The notes under the pieces were generated by a model. That model was given only the letters and a program-made list of their open reading frames with translations. It had not been told where the DNA came from and did no database searches. A stretch of 64,000 nucleotides of DNA from Granulicella pectinivorans (lineage in GTDB: Bacteria > Acidobacteriota > Terriglobia > Terriglobales > Acidobacteriaceae): NCBI RefSeq assembly GCF_900114625.1, contig NZ_FOZL01000001.1, positions 3,658,001 through 3,722,000 on the forward strand, read 5' to 3'. Shown here one piece after another: positions 44,658-54,012 of this stretch. Numbering within the stretch: the stretch's first letter is position 1; each line of letters starts with the position of its first letter. Both the position numbers and the translations under genes were made by a program.

Positions 44658-46634
44658 ATGATCTTTACCGAGCCAGTTGCAGCAACAGGCACCAACGGAC
44701 GCACATCAGAATCCCCACTGAAACTGATCGATCAAATGAAACTCCAGCGCCTCCGCCGCTTCGAGGAAGAAACCAAGTTGCAAGAAAACGCCGTCGATAT
44801 GCACCTCCGCCTTCTGGAATCCGTTGTGATGAATGCCAATGAAGGTGTGATGATCACTGAAGCCGAAATTCTTGATGAGCCCGGCCCTCGCATTCAATAC
44901 GTCAATCCTGCCTTCACTCGGATCACGGGCTATACGCCGCAGCAGGTCATCGGCAAATCTCCCAGGTTTCTTCAGGGCCCTCTTACAAGCTCTGCGGCCC
45001 TCAAAACCCTGAGAACAGCACTCCATAAGCGCCATCCTGTCGAAATTGAGCTGATCAACTACAGAAGTGATGGCGCGGTCTTCTGGGCGGAGCTCAGCAT
45101 CTCGCCCGTCCATAACGACAATGGCGCACTCACCCATTGGATAGCCCTGCTGCGCGACATCAGCGAGCGCAAAGCCAACGAGGAAGTAGCTATCCGTGCG
45201 AAGGCCGCCGAAATGCAAAACGAAGCTCTCTCCTTCGAGATCGGTGAGCGCAAGAAGATCGAAGCCAGGCTTGCCCACACAGCCTTCCACGATGATCTCA
45301 CTGGCTTGAAGAACCGCGGTTACTTCATGGATCGGCTCACAGAATCGCTGCAACACGCTCAGACCCGGCAGCCATTTCAGAGCGCACTCATCTATCTTGA
45401 TCTCGACGGCTTCAAGGCCGTCAATGACACGCTGGGCCATCGTGCAGGCGATCTCGTCTTGATTGAAGTCGCGCGACGCCTGGAGGGATGCTGCCGCCCC
45501 AGGGATACCATCTCCCGCTTCGGTGGCGATGAGTTCACCATCCTTCTGGATGACATCCAGTCTCTCGACCAGGTCCTTACCGCCGCGCAAAGGATTCTGG
45601 AGCGACTGGAAGAACCGTTCCCCTCCATCGGTCCCGGCATCGTGATCAGCGGCAGCATGGGCATCTGTGAGGTTCAGGCATGTCATGCCAAGCCCGAAGA
45701 TCCGCTGCGTGATGCCGACACCGCGATGTACCGCGCCAAGCTTCAGGGAGGCGGACGGTACCTCGCCTTCAATGAGGTCATGCACCAAAGCGCCACGGCG
45801 CTCATCCAAACCAAGTCGCAGTTGAAGCTCGCGGTCCAACGCGAACAGTTCGAACTTTTCTATCAACCCATCCTCAACGCCCGTACTCTGCGCATCGTGG
45901 GTGTCGAAGCTCTGGTCCGCTGGAATCACCCTGAACGCGGTCTTCTCGCCCCGATAGAATTCGTTGGGCTCGCCGAGGAGACGGGAACAATCTTGCCGTT
46001 GGGCGCCTGGATCCTTCGCACGGCTTGTAAGCAGCTCAAGAGCTGGCAGGACGCCCTACCCGGCGTGCCAGTCCTCGTTAGCATCAACGTCTCCAGCAAG
46101 CAGCTCGACGATGCGAACTTCTTTCCCGACCTCGTCGATCTCCTCGCCGAAATTCAGGTGGATGCCCGTTCATTGCAGATTGAAGTGACGGAAACGATGC
46201 TCTTGAAGGATCCCGAAAGAGTCACCGCCCTCTTCGCACAGATCCGCAAAATCGGCATCCGGATCGCGCTCGACGATTTCGGCACCGGATATTCTTCCCT
46301 CAGCTATCTCGAAAAATACCCCATCGACAGCCTCAAGATCGACAAATCTTTTGTCGATCGCCTTGGAGAGGGCTCAACAAAAAAGAACATCGTCCGCATG
46401 ATCATCGATCTCGCACGCGATCTGGGGCTCGAAGTCTTTGCGGAAGGCATACAAAACGTCCATCAGAGCGACGCCCTGATGGAATACGGCTGCAATCTTG
46501 TTCAGGGTTATCTCTACAGCCGCCCAATCCCGGCCGGCGAGATGTTGCTCCTCTTGACGCAGGGCCTTAGAGGCTCAGGAAACATCTCGCCGTCAGCCAG
46601 TGAACCGGCGCTGGCCGGAACGCAAACCCACTAA
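44658..46634 (+). CDS. PAS-GGDEF-EAL cyclic-di-GMP enzyme
   Basis: 658 residues, no membrane segment. A PAS domain (about 50-170, with YVNPAFTRITGY and FLQGPLT) is followed by GGDEF (FGGDEF intact near 288-293, active-site type) and EAL (EALVRWNHPERG near 415; DDFGTGYSSLSYL and KIDKSFV intact). Both synthesis and hydrolysis of c-di-GMP are possible by sequence. The FLQGP and GKSPR segment resembles flavin-binding LOV-type PAS but lacks the NCRFLQ cysteine, so light sensing is not supported. The position after the polysaccharide locus suggests biofilm control. The ATG at 44658 is chosen because the longer frame (to 44523) crosses a terminator. Confidence 0.85.
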   Translation: MIFTEPVAATGTNGRTSESPLKLIDQMKLQRLRRFEEETKLQENAVDMHLRLLESVVMNANEGVMITEAEILDEPGPRIQYVNPAFTRITGYTPQQVIGKSPRFLQGPLTSSAALKTLRTALHKRHPVEIELINYRSDGAVFWAELSISPVHNDNGALTHWIALLRDISERKANEEVAIRAKAAEMQNEALSFEIGERKKIEARLAHTAFHDDLTGLKNRGYFMDRLTESLQHAQTRQPFQSALIYLDLDGFKAVNDTLGHRAGDLVLIEVARRLEGCCRPRDTISRFGGDEFTILLDDIQSLDQVLTAAQRILERLEEPFPSIGPGIVISGSMGICEVQACHAKPEDPLRDADTAMYRAKLQGGGRYLAFNEVMHQSATALIQTKSQLKLAVQREQFELFYQPILNARTLRIVGVEALVRWNHPERGLLAPIEFVGLAEETGTILPLGAWILRTACKQLKSWQDALPGVPVLVSINVSSKQLDDANFFPDLVDLLAEIQVDARSLQIEVTETMLLKDPERVTALFAQIRKIGIRIALDDFGTGYSSLSYLEKYPIDSLKIDKSFVDRLGEGSTKKNIVRMIIDLARDLGLEVFAEGIQNVHQSDALMEYGCNLVQGYLYSRPIPAGEMLLLLTQGLRGSGNISPSASEPALAGTQTH

Positions 46635-46670
46635 CGCAGAACCCTTTCCACGATCGCAGGAGTTCATCGA

Positions 46671-46814
46671 ATGCCCATGTGTCCCCGTTGCAAAACGAGC
46701 ATGTCAGTAAGGCCGTCACGGAAGAAATGGCTCTTCGCGCGTCTTAAGAATCTGATCCGCCTTCACCCGTTTCGATGCGATGCATGCAGGTCGCGTTTTT
46801 ATCGCTACCAATGA
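46671..46814 (+). CDS. 47-residue zinc-ribbon microprotein
   Basis: A very short gene. It encodes two CxxC knuckles (CPRC at 4-7 and CDAC at 36-39) separated by a strongly basic linker (RPSRKKWLF, RLKNLIRLH) and ends with a basic SRFYRYQ tail. A four-cysteine zinc ribbon is likely. AGGAG lies 8 nt before the ATG, the normal spacing. It follows the c-di-GMP enzyme by 36 nt, so it is probably co-transcribed. The basic surface suggests nucleic-acid or membrane-lipid binding, but no family was recognised. Confidence 0.65.
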   Translation: MPMCPRCKTSMSVRPSRKKWLFARLKNLIRLHPFRCDACRSRFYRYQ

Positions 46815-47147
46815 GCGAACAGACACAGTTTCGAATAAGACTTTCAGCCGATCCCTCCGCATCCGTAGAACCGACACCGTTCTATGCGATAAGGCCCCTC
46901 AGGACTTTGAGGGTAGCCCGGGTGCCACGAGGCAAAAGTGGCGACAGTTAGCTCGATCAGATCGAGTCTCTCAACTCTCCCTTAGCCACTGTCTCAGTTT
47001 CACCAGGGAGTCTAGTGATTCCCAACGCCGCGGCGATGCAGGCTTGGCGCGGTGTGCCTATCACCCACTCCTGGTCGCAATCGACCGTACCCGTCGATCT
47101 ACCTCACGGAACTCATTGGTAAATGATTGATCTTATTGAGTATTTTG
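46815..47147. other. Intergenic stretch without a supported gene
   Basis: 333 bases between the zinc-ribbon gene and the tRNA. Several small hairpins are visible (one near 46924-46942, one CTCGAT/ATCGAG pair near 46953). A short GCGATAAGG...GGTAGCCCGGGTGCC run resembles parts of a c-di-GMP riboswitch, but essential segments are missing. A frame open from 46780 to 47130 has no ribosome-binding site or recognisable product. Confidence 0.5.
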
Positions 47148-47223
47148 GTAGCGTTACCGGGGCTCGAACCCGGACTCTTCGCCTTGAGAGGGCGACGTGT
47201 TAACCAGTTACACCATAACGCCA
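47148..47223 (-). tRNA. tRNA-Glu (CUC anticodon)
   Basis: A complete 76-nt cloverleaf on the reverse strand. The 7-bp acceptor stem (TGGCGTT/AACGCTA with one G-U), D arm, anticodon stem TCGCC/GGCGA with a CTCTCAA loop (anticodon CTC) and T arm with GGTTCGAGCC are all present. The 3' CCA is not encoded. Upstream on the same strand TTGAGG and TATGCT, 18 nt apart, form a fair sigma-70 promoter 8 nt before the tRNA. Confidence 0.95.
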
Positions 47224-47312
47224 TATTGCACAGCATAGAGCAGGAAGCGTGTGTGCCTCAACCACTCAACTTTCCAAGTATAGCAAACCCGATGGAGCTT
47301 GCCAAACAGGTG

Positions 47313-47588
47313 CTAGATACCCAGCTTCTTGACCTCGTCGTTGTAGTACTTGCGGTAGAGGATGTCCCACTCCTGCGAGCCTTCGACGATGATCTTTCTC
47401 TGCGACGAGATCTTCAGGCGCGCGGCCTGATCGATCTTCGTCTCTTCGGTCAGCAGCTTCAGCAGAGCCTTGCGGGCCTCCTGGCGGATCGTGTTTCGGT
47501 CCTCCAAAAAGTCGCACTCGGGGATCTCAGCCAGAGTGTCAGCCACAGTGTGGGCCAGCTTGTTTACCTTATCCGCAGAGATTCTCAC
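47313..47588 (-). CDS. DUF507 family protein
   Basis: 91 residues, mostly helical and charged (RISADKVNKLAHTVADTL; EETKIDQAARLKISSQRKII; YNDEVKKLGI). It belongs to the small DUF507 family, of unknown function. It overlaps the companion DUF507 gene by 4 nt, so the two are co-translated. Confidence 0.82.
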   Translation of the reverse strand: MRISADKVNKLAHTVADTLAEIPECDFLEDRNTIRQEARKALLKLLTEETKIDQAARLKISSQRKIIVEGSQEWDILYRKYYNDEVKKLGI

Positions 47589-47863
47589 AGCACCGCCTTA
47601 TACTTGCGGGCGAGCTCGGCTTTTACCTTCTTGAACATCTCCGGGTAGCTCGCGCCGGTTTTGCGCATATCGTCCTGGAACGCCTCAAGGATCACGCGGA
47701 CCTCATCGTTAATGCGGTCTTCGAGCGACAGCTCCTCGATCATCCCCTCCGCCACCCGCTCGTTCAGGACAGCCGGCTTCTCGGAGTGAATCATCTTCTC
47801 GGCCATCAACTGCTTTACAGTCTGACGCGCCAGGTAACCAACATATTCTTTAGAAAAGATCAT
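47585..47863 (-). CDS. DUF507 family protein (paralogue)
   Basis: 92 residues with the same helix-rich pattern (MIFSKEYVGYLARQTVKQLM; YPEMFKKVKAELARKYKAVL). It is the first gene of a two-gene operon. The divergent gene on the other side is a conserved hypothetical, leaving a 72-nt promoter region. Reverse-strand TATAGT near 47879-47884 is a possible -10 element, with no good -35. Confidence 0.82.
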   Translation of the reverse strand: MIFSKEYVGYLARQTVKQLMAEKMIHSEKPAVLNERVAEGMIEELSLEDRINDEVRVILEAFQDDMRKTGASYPEMFKKVKAELARKYKAVL

Positions 47864-47935
47864 GGACTTTAGCCTTGACTATACCACGCAGGTTGATGTG
47901 CGAATCCGCCCCCTTTCTGCGACAATACTCTCTGC

Positions 47936-48406
47936 ATGCAACCAGATAACCTTATTTCGCTGAAAGACGACATGGTGGCGTTCATCGCCGGCCACGGCAT
48001 GCGCCGCCTCAACGGTTACGTCACCGAAGATGTCCCCACCGTTCTCTTTGAAGAAGAGGACGCCGACGGCTGGAAGGACTTCGTCGAACACGCCAAGGCA
48101 GCCGGCGCCCCGTTCCTCACGATGTCCGAGGTCATCCTCGAACGCGAGGACATTACCTTGCTGATCGAACAACTGCGCGAAGACACCTTCCCCGACTCGG
48201 ACGAGATCGAGGTCGAAGAGGCCGAGCAATTGATGAAGCACGTCGGGAAGGTTGGGTATCTGCAACTCGGGTTCGCCCACCAGGGCGTCATGTTCATCTG
48301 CGAGATGGCAACCGACTGGTACGACAGTTTTCAGCAACTGATGGAGACCATCGGCGACCTCGGCGGGATTCTCGTCGACGACCACGAAGACGACGACCGG
48401 GAATAG
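47936..48406 (+). CDS. Conserved hypothetical acidic protein
   Basis: 156 residues, no signal peptide or membrane segment. The protein is strongly acidic (EEEDADGWKDF, DSDEIEVEEAEQ, DDHEDDDRE tail). The ending DDHEDDD is a likely metal-binding or unstructured tail. I do not recognise the family and no catalytic motif is visible. It precedes recJ on the same strand by 130 nt. Confidence 0.7.
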   Translation: MQPDNLISLKDDMVAFIAGHGMRRLNGYVTEDVPTVLFEEEDADGWKDFVEHAKAAGAPFLTMSEVILEREDITLLIEQLREDTFPDSDEIEVEEAEQLMKHVGKVGYLQLGFAHQGVMFICEMATDWYDSFQQLMETIGDLGGILVDDHEDDDRE

Positions 48407-48536
48407 AGGAAAAGGCTTTCAACAAGATTTTTCGCCTTTTTTTTAGATAGGCTCGAGTTTTTACCCGGGCCTGCAACATGTGGGGCTCCGGCCCTTGGGG
48501 AATCGTCTCCTGTCCGCCGCCGAAAATTCTCCCGCG

Positions 48537-50348
48537 ATGACCGAAACGGCAGCCCTCTTCCGCTGGGAACTTCCCGCATCCGATCCCATCCGCACCGCTG
48601 CGTTCGAACGCCATCTAGCCTGCCCTCCCGCGGTTGCCCGAATTATCGCGGACCGAGGCATCGACGACACGAAGTCCTTCCTCTCCCCTTCCCTCGCCGA
48701 TCTTCACGACCCGAATCTCCTTCTCGGCTTGCCCGAGGCGGTTGCTCGGATTGAGCGCGCCCTGGGAAGCGATGAGCCCGTCCTTATCTACGGCGACTAC
48801 GACGTCGATGGCACCACCGCAACCGTTCTCCTGAAGACCGCGATCGAACGCGTCGCACCGCCAGGCCATCCTGCGAAGGTGACGTACCACGTCCCCCATC
48901 GCATCCGCGAAGGCTACGGGATGCAGACCAAGGTGCTCGGCGAGGCAGCCCTCACCGGTATCCGTCTTGTCATTTCAGTCGATACCGGCATCCGCGCCTT
49001 CGCTGCCGCCGACGAGGCGAAGGCACTCGGCCTTGACCTCATCGTCACCGACCACCACCTCCCGGACGACGTCTCCGGGCTGCCCGACGCTCTCGCCGTC
49101 ATCAACCCCGCCCAGCCCAACTGTCCTTACCCGAACAAGAGCCTGTGCGGGGCGGCTGTAGCCTTCAAACTCGCGCACGCTCTACTCACATCCCACGCTC
49201 TGCGCCAGCCAGATCCGTCACGGGCCCTCGATCTTCTCAATTCCCGCATCATTCCCTCATTTCTGAAACTGGTCGCCATCGCCACAATCGCCGACTCCGT
49301 TCCGCTGATCGGCGAGAATCGAGCGATCGCATGGCTCGGTCTGCGAGAGTTGGCCAACCCCGTCCAGCCAGGCCTGCGAGCCCTGATGCAGGTCGCCAAG
49401 TTACCGCTGGATCAAGCTCCAACCGCCATGGAAGTGGGCTTCCGCCTCGCCCCCCGCATCAACGCCGCCGGACGCATGGACGTAGCCGGGGACGTCGTTG
49501 AGCTCCTCCTCACGCGAGACGCCGCCAAGGCCCAGATGCTCGCGGAGAAGCTCGACCAACTCAACCAGGATCGTCGCGCCACCGAGGCGCAGGCGCTGGC
49601 AGCCATTGACCTCCAGCTAGCCGCCCTCAAGCCCTACGCGCCGGAATGCATCATTCTCGATCACGCCGACTGGCACCGCGGCGTGCTTGGCATCCTCGCC
49701 TCCCGTATCGTCGAACGCACCAATCGGCCAGCCCTCGTCCTCACCCATCAGGACGGACAGGCGCATGGCTCGGGGCGCTCCATCGAAGGCTTCCACCTGC
49801 TCGACGCGCTGACCGCAGTCGATGCGCCCGCCCTCTTTACCAAGTTCGGCGGTCACGCCCACGCTGTAGGGCTGACGATCCCGTCCGAAAGTCTGGATGA
49901 GCTCCGCCACCGTATGCGGCTCCACGCCACACTTCACCTCACGACCGAGGTCCTTACCCCGGTGCTCCACTGCGATGCCGAGATTCCCCTGGCGGCTGTC
50001 GACCAGACGCTCTACCAGTGGCTCCAGCGGCTCGAACCCTTCGGCAACGCCTTCCCGGAGCCAATCTTCATCAGCCGAGACCTTATCCTCACTGATCCCA
50101 TTCGCATCCTGAAGGAGAAACACGTCTGCCTTCGGTTGCGCGACAGCAACACCAGCCACGCTCCGTTTGAGGCCCTGGGCTGGACTCGAACCATCGACTG
50201 GGTCGCGCACACCGAAGGCCTCGAAGCGGGCTCACGGATCGATATTGCCTACCGGTTACGCACCAGCACCTATCAACAAATAAACCGCCTCCAACTGGAG
50301 TTAGTCGACCTGAAATCCACTTCCATGAACTCGTATCTATCCTCTTGA
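48537..50348 (+). CDS. recJ: Single-stranded-DNA-specific exonuclease RecJ
   Basis: 603 residues. The DHH phosphoesterase motifs are intact: YGDYDVDGTTAT (motif I), SVDTGIRAF, VTDHHLPDD (DHH) and, later, DHADWHRGVLGI. The DHHA1 motif GSGRSIEGF and GGHAHAVGL follow. RecJ degrades single-stranded DNA 5' to 3' in recombination and base-excision repair. The ATG at 48537 is chosen over a GTG at 48480, which adds 19 residues not seen in the family; neither has a strong ribosome-binding site. Confidence 0.95.
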   Translation: MTETAALFRWELPASDPIRTAAFERHLACPPAVARIIADRGIDDTKSFLSPSLADLHDPNLLLGLPEAVARIERALGSDEPVLIYGDYDVDGTTATVLLKTAIERVAPPGHPAKVTYHVPHRIREGYGMQTKVLGEAALTGIRLVISVDTGIRAFAAADEAKALGLDLIVTDHHLPDDVSGLPDALAVINPAQPNCPYPNKSLCGAAVAFKLAHALLTSHALRQPDPSRALDLLNSRIIPSFLKLVAIATIADSVPLIGENRAIAWLGLRELANPVQPGLRALMQVAKLPLDQAPTAMEVGFRLAPRINAAGRMDVAGDVVELLLTRDAAKAQMLAEKLDQLNQDRRATEAQALAAIDLQLAALKPYAPECIILDHADWHRGVLGILASRIVERTNRPALVLTHQDGQAHGSGRSIEGFHLLDALTAVDAPALFTKFGGHAHAVGLTIPSESLDELRHRMRLHATLHLTTEVLTPVLHCDAEIPLAAVDQTLYQWLQRLEPFGNAFPEPIFISRDLILTDPIRILKEKHVCLRLRDSNTSHAPFEALGWTRTIDWVAHTEGLEAGSRIDIAYRLRTSTYQQINRLQLELVDLKSTSMNSYLSS

Positions 50349-50406
50349 AAAAAAATGCTTCGTAAGCGGAACGTCCGTCGTCTTATATACTGACGACTCT
50401 TAGAGA

Positions 50407-51648
50407 ATGCAAACCATCGAATCAAAACGATCCAACACTCCTCTCGTCTCGGGCATCGCGATCGTGATTTTGATCGCTGCGATCTTTGGCTTTCGCCATT
50501 TCACGCGCGAGATTGTCGAAGTCAAGACCGCTCCCGTCAGCTATCAGGACCTGGTAAGCTCCGTTCCGACCAATGGCAAGATCGAACCCATCGAAGAGTG
50601 GCAGGCCCACGCGCCGAACGCCGGCGTGGTGAAGCATATCGATGTTGAGATCGGCGATAAGGTCAAGGCAGGCACCCTGGTCGTGCAAATGGACGACACC
50701 GACGCCCGTGCCCGTGTGGCGACCGCGTTGTCGACTCTTCGCTCCGCCGAATCCGCAGCCGCAGACATGTCGCGTGGCGGAACACAGGATGAGCGCATCG
50801 GGATGTCCGGCGACCTCGACCGAGCGAAGCTGGCCGTCGCACAGGACACCAAGAGCCTCGCGACGCTGCAGCAGCTCCAGCAGCATGGATCCGCTTCCGC
50901 GAATGAGATTGCAGCCGCACAGCAGCGGCTCTCTACCGACGAGAGCAATCTCGCCAGCATCCAGCGGCGCAGCACCTCCCGCTACGGCTCCACCGATCTC
51001 AGCCGATCCTCAGCCCAGGTTGCCGATGCCAAAGCCCAACTCGCCGCCGCTCAGGCGCAGCTTGCGGCCGTCAACCAGCGCACCCCCATCGCCGGCACCG
51101 TATACGCCATTCCGGTCTCCGAATACGACTTCGTCACGGCAGGAGAAGACCTGCTTGACATCGCCGATCTCGACCGCATTCAGATTCGTGCCTACTTCGA
51201 TGAGCCGGAGATTGGCCGCCTCCAGCCAAATCAGCCCGTCGAGATCCGCTGGGAGGCCAAGCCCGGCCAGACCTGGCACGGTCACGTCGAGCGTCCGCCC
51301 ACCACCGTCATCACCTATGGCACCCGCAACGTCGGAGAATGCATCATTACCGTCGACGACGCACACGGCGACCTGCTGCCCAATACGAACGTCAACGTCA
51401 AGGTAACCACCGCCCAGCGCATGCACGCTCTGAGCATCCCGCGCGAGGCTCTCCACACCGATGGCGGCGACCACGTCTTCCGCGTCGTCGACGGCCGCCT
51501 GAGCCGCACCAACATCCAGGTCGGCCCCGCGACCAACCTTACCCGCGTCGAGGTTCTCTCGGGCCTCTCGGACAAGGACATCGTCGTGCTCAACGCCACC
51601 ACTAACCGCGACCTCACTGACGGTCTCGAAGTCAAGACAGTCCAATAG
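50407..51648 (+). CDS. Periplasmic adaptor (HlyD/RND membrane-fusion protein)
   Basis: 413 residues. One N-terminal membrane segment (LVSGIAIVILIAAIFGF), a lipoyl half-motif (VVKHIDVEIGDKVKAGTLVVQMDD), a long coiled-coil hairpin (about 95-220), the second lipoyl half (INQRTPIAGTVYAIPV-like) and a beta-barrel domain. It would link an inner-membrane pump to TolC. A TPR protein and TolC homologue follow 2 nt and 967 nt downstream. No pump subunit (RND, ABC or MFS) is in the window. Confidence 0.9.
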   Translation: MQTIESKRSNTPLVSGIAIVILIAAIFGFRHFTREIVEVKTAPVSYQDLVSSVPTNGKIEPIEEWQAHAPNAGVVKHIDVEIGDKVKAGTLVVQMDDTDARARVATALSTLRSAESAAADMSRGGTQDERIGMSGDLDRAKLAVAQDTKSLATLQQLQQHGSASANEIAAAQQRLSTDESNLASIQRRSTSRYGSTDLSRSSAQVADAKAQLAAAQAQLAAVNQRTPIAGTVYAIPVSEYDFVTAGEDLLDIADLDRIQIRAYFDEPEIGRLQPNQPVEIRWEAKPGQTWHGHVERPPTTVITYGTRNVGECIITVDDAHGDLLPNTNVNVKVTTAQRMHALSIPREALHTDGGDHVFRVVDGRLSRTNIQVGPATNLTRVEVLSGLSDKDIVVLNATTNRDLTDGLEVKTVQ

Positions 51649-51650
51649 CG

Positions 51651-52616
51651 ATGACCCGGCTTCCCTCCCTCGGCAAAGTCGTCGTTCTTCTTCTGCTGGC
51701 ACCGCTCTCCGCGCTCTGCGCCGACACCTCGGCGGGGTTCGCCGCGTTGCAGCAGGGGCGCGTCGACGACGCCGAAAAGATCCTCCACTCGGCCATCACC
51801 GCCGACCCCAGAGCACCACGAGCACACCAGCTTCTCTGCCGCGTCTACTACGCGCAGGATCTGAGCAGCGAAGCCGTCCGAGCATGTGAGATGGCAGTCT
51901 CCCTGGCTCCGAACGACAGCGTCAGCCTCGACTGGCTCGGGCGCGCCTATGGTCTCAAGGCAGGACACGTCAATCCCCTCAGCGGTTTCGCGCTGGCCAA
52001 GAAGGTTCGGGCTACGTTCGAACGCGCCGTGCAGGCCGATCCCAATAATATGGACGCAGCCACCGACCTCGGCCAGTTCTACGTGGACGCCCCTTCCATC
52101 GCCGGTGGAGACATCGACCGCGCCCGCCAGCTTGCCGCCAACATGGCATCCCGGTGGCCTGCCCGATCCCATCGCCTGCTTGCTTATATTGCCAAGAAGA
52201 ACCACGACGACCAGACCGCCGAAGCTGAGTTCAAGGCCGCCGTTTCCGCTGGCCATACGCCGGAGGCTTATACCGACCTTGCCCTCTTCTACCAGACGCA
52301 CAACCAGCCCGATCAGGCTCTGAGTGCGATCCGCGATGCCATCCGTGCGGACAAGAACCACGGTCCGGCGCTGGTCGACGCAGCCAGTATTCTGATCGAT
52401 GCAAAGCGTGCCCCGGACCTGGCCGAGCGGGCTCTTCGTGACTATCTCGTCTCTCCCGCTAAGAGCGATGACGCTCCCGCCTTCAGAGTGCACCTTAAAC
52501 TGGGTAAACTGCTGGCAGCACACGGAGACCAGGCCGGCGCGCAGCGAGAGTATGCAGCCGCTCTCGCCCTCGCCCCAAACTACGCCCCGGCCCGCGAAGC
52601 CGCGAAAGGAGCTTGA
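51651..52616 (+). CDS. Secreted TPR protein
   Basis: 321 residues with a signal peptide (VVVLLLLAPLSALCAD, about 9-24). The rest is TPR repeats (GFAALQQGRVDDAEKILH, ALSAIRDAIRADKNHGPALV and others). It stands between the adaptor and TolC genes, overlapping the latter by 4 nt, so it may help assemble or regulate this export complex in the periplasm. Confidence 0.82.
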   Translation: MTRLPSLGKVVVLLLLAPLSALCADTSAGFAALQQGRVDDAEKILHSAITADPRAPRAHQLLCRVYYAQDLSSEAVRACEMAVSLAPNDSVSLDWLGRAYGLKAGHVNPLSGFALAKKVRATFERAVQADPNNMDAATDLGQFYVDAPSIAGGDIDRARQLAANMASRWPARSHRLLAYIAKKNHDDQTAEAEFKAAVSAGHTPEAYTDLALFYQTHNQPDQALSAIRDAIRADKNHGPALVDAASILIDAKRAPDLAERALRDYLVSPAKSDDAPAFRVHLKLGKLLAAHGDQAGAQREYAAALALAPNYAPAREAAKGA

Positions 52617-53950
52617 CCATCAACGCGCCCCTCATCCAGCGCCTCGCGCCGTGTACGCTCCTCCTTCTGGCTGCGACGGCCCATGCCCAGTTCTCGCTCT
52701 CCACAGCCGTCGACGTTGCCGTAAAGCGCAACCCGAAGGTGCTGATGGCCGAGGCCAACGTCCAGAAGGCCGAGGCCCAGCTCTCACAAGCACACAGCGC
52801 CTACATTCCACAGGTCACGATTGGCGGAGGTTTCGGAAATTCCTACGGATACAGCCCCAATCCGCCCACACTGTTTGCGGCCAACGCTGGATCCCTGGTC
52901 TATAACCAGTCACAGTTCGACTACATTCGCTCGGCCCATGCTGGGGTCAAGGCCGCGCAGCTCGCGTATGACGATGCGCGGGACGCCGTCGCGGAAGACA
53001 CCGCGCTCTCCTATGCCGCGCTTGACCACGACACCAAACGCGAAGCCGCCATCCGCCAACAGCGGAACTACGCCGAGGCTCTCGTCCGTATCGAGCAGGA
53101 GCGCGTCGATGCGGGAAAAGACTCCGCCATCGACCTGACCCAGGCCAAACTCTCCCGTGCACGCCTGCACCAGTCCCTGCTCCACGCCCAGGACACAACG
53201 GCCATCGACCGCGACCACCTCGCGAACCTGCTCGGCCTCAACCCCGGCGCCGTTCAGTTGGACGGTGTCTTCCCCGATGCACCTCTCCCGGTCGCACCCG
53301 TTTCGCTCGAGGCCTACACCTCTCCCGGTGTCGCCTCAGCATTCGCCGCGGCTCACGCCAAGCAGGAACAGGCCTTCGGTGACGCGCGTTACCTCTACCG
53401 GCCGCAGTTCAACCTCATCGTCCAGTACAACCGTTACGCCACTTTCACCGACTCCTTCAAGCAGATCGAGAGCCTGAAGGGTGGCAACTCCATCGGCGCC
53501 AACCAGAGCGTCTTCGCCATCCAGATCGTGCTTCCTTTGTACGACCGCGTCCATCAGGCCAAGGCGCGCGAATCCGCCGCCGATGCCTCTCACGCTTACC
53601 AGGAAGCCCGCAACGCCCAGTTTCTCTCGTTCGACGGCCAATCGAAGCTCCGCCACTCCATCGAGGAGCTTCAGGCGAACGCCGACGTCGCCGGGCTCGA
53701 GCAGCAGCTTTCCCAGCAGCAATTGGAGATCCTGCGCGTTCAGCTACGGGGCACCACACCCGACGGTCCCCAGATGACGCCCAAGGACGAGCAGAACGCC
53801 TTGATCGGCGAGCGCGACAAGTACCTCGCCGTCATCGACGCCGCGTACCAGCTTCGGCAGGCCGAGATCAGCCTGCTCCGCCAGACCGGAGGATTGACCG
53901 CATGGTTGAAGTCCCTGTCCTCCACGACCGTTCCCACCACCACCCCCTGA
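52613..53950 (+). CDS. TolC-family outer-membrane efflux protein
   Basis: 445 residues with a signal peptide ending in TAHAQF. Two TolC-type repeats are visible, each with long alpha-helical coiled coils (AVKRNPKVLMAEANVQKAEAQL and SFDGQSKLRHSIEELQAN). It forms the outer-membrane channel of the efflux complex. The start is a TTG overlapping the TPR gene's stop as TTGA. No other codon upstream is available, so the rare start is well supported. Confidence 0.9.
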   Translation: MTINAPLIQRLAPCTLLLLAATAHAQFSLSTAVDVAVKRNPKVLMAEANVQKAEAQLSQAHSAYIPQVTIGGGFGNSYGYSPNPPTLFAANAGSLVYNQSQFDYIRSAHAGVKAAQLAYDDARDAVAEDTALSYAALDHDTKREAAIRQQRNYAEALVRIEQERVDAGKDSAIDLTQAKLSRARLHQSLLHAQDTTAIDRDHLANLLGLNPGAVQLDGVFPDAPLPVAPVSLEAYTSPGVASAFAAAHAKQEQAFGDARYLYRPQFNLIVQYNRYATFTDSFKQIESLKGGNSIGANQSVFAIQIVLPLYDRVHQAKARESAADASHAYQEARNAQFLSFDGQSKLRHSIEELQANADVAGLEQQLSQQQLEILRVQLRGTTPDGPQMTPKDEQNALIGERDKYLAVIDAAYQLRQAEISLLRQTGGLTAWLKSLSSTTVPTTTP

Positions 53951-54012
53951 ACCCGAAAGGTACCCCCTTTCGCCGATCTTCCAGATGCAAAGTGGTAAAC
54001 TAAAAGGTAGCG

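Noticed and set aside
44658..46634. LOV photoreceptor call for the PAS domain.
   Set aside because: The GKSPRFLQG segment is LOV-like, but the photoactive cysteine of the NCRFLQ motif is replaced.
46886..46926. Sequence resembling the 3' half of a c-di-GMP-I (GEMM) riboswitch downstream of the GGDEF-EAL gene.
   Set aside because: The GGCAAACC and GACGCAAAGCC segments are absent and no gene follows on the same strand at a suitable distance. A covariance-model search would settle it.
46780..47130. Forward open frame of 116 codons.
   Set aside because: It overlaps the zinc-ribbon gene in another frame, has no ribosome-binding site and no recognisable product.
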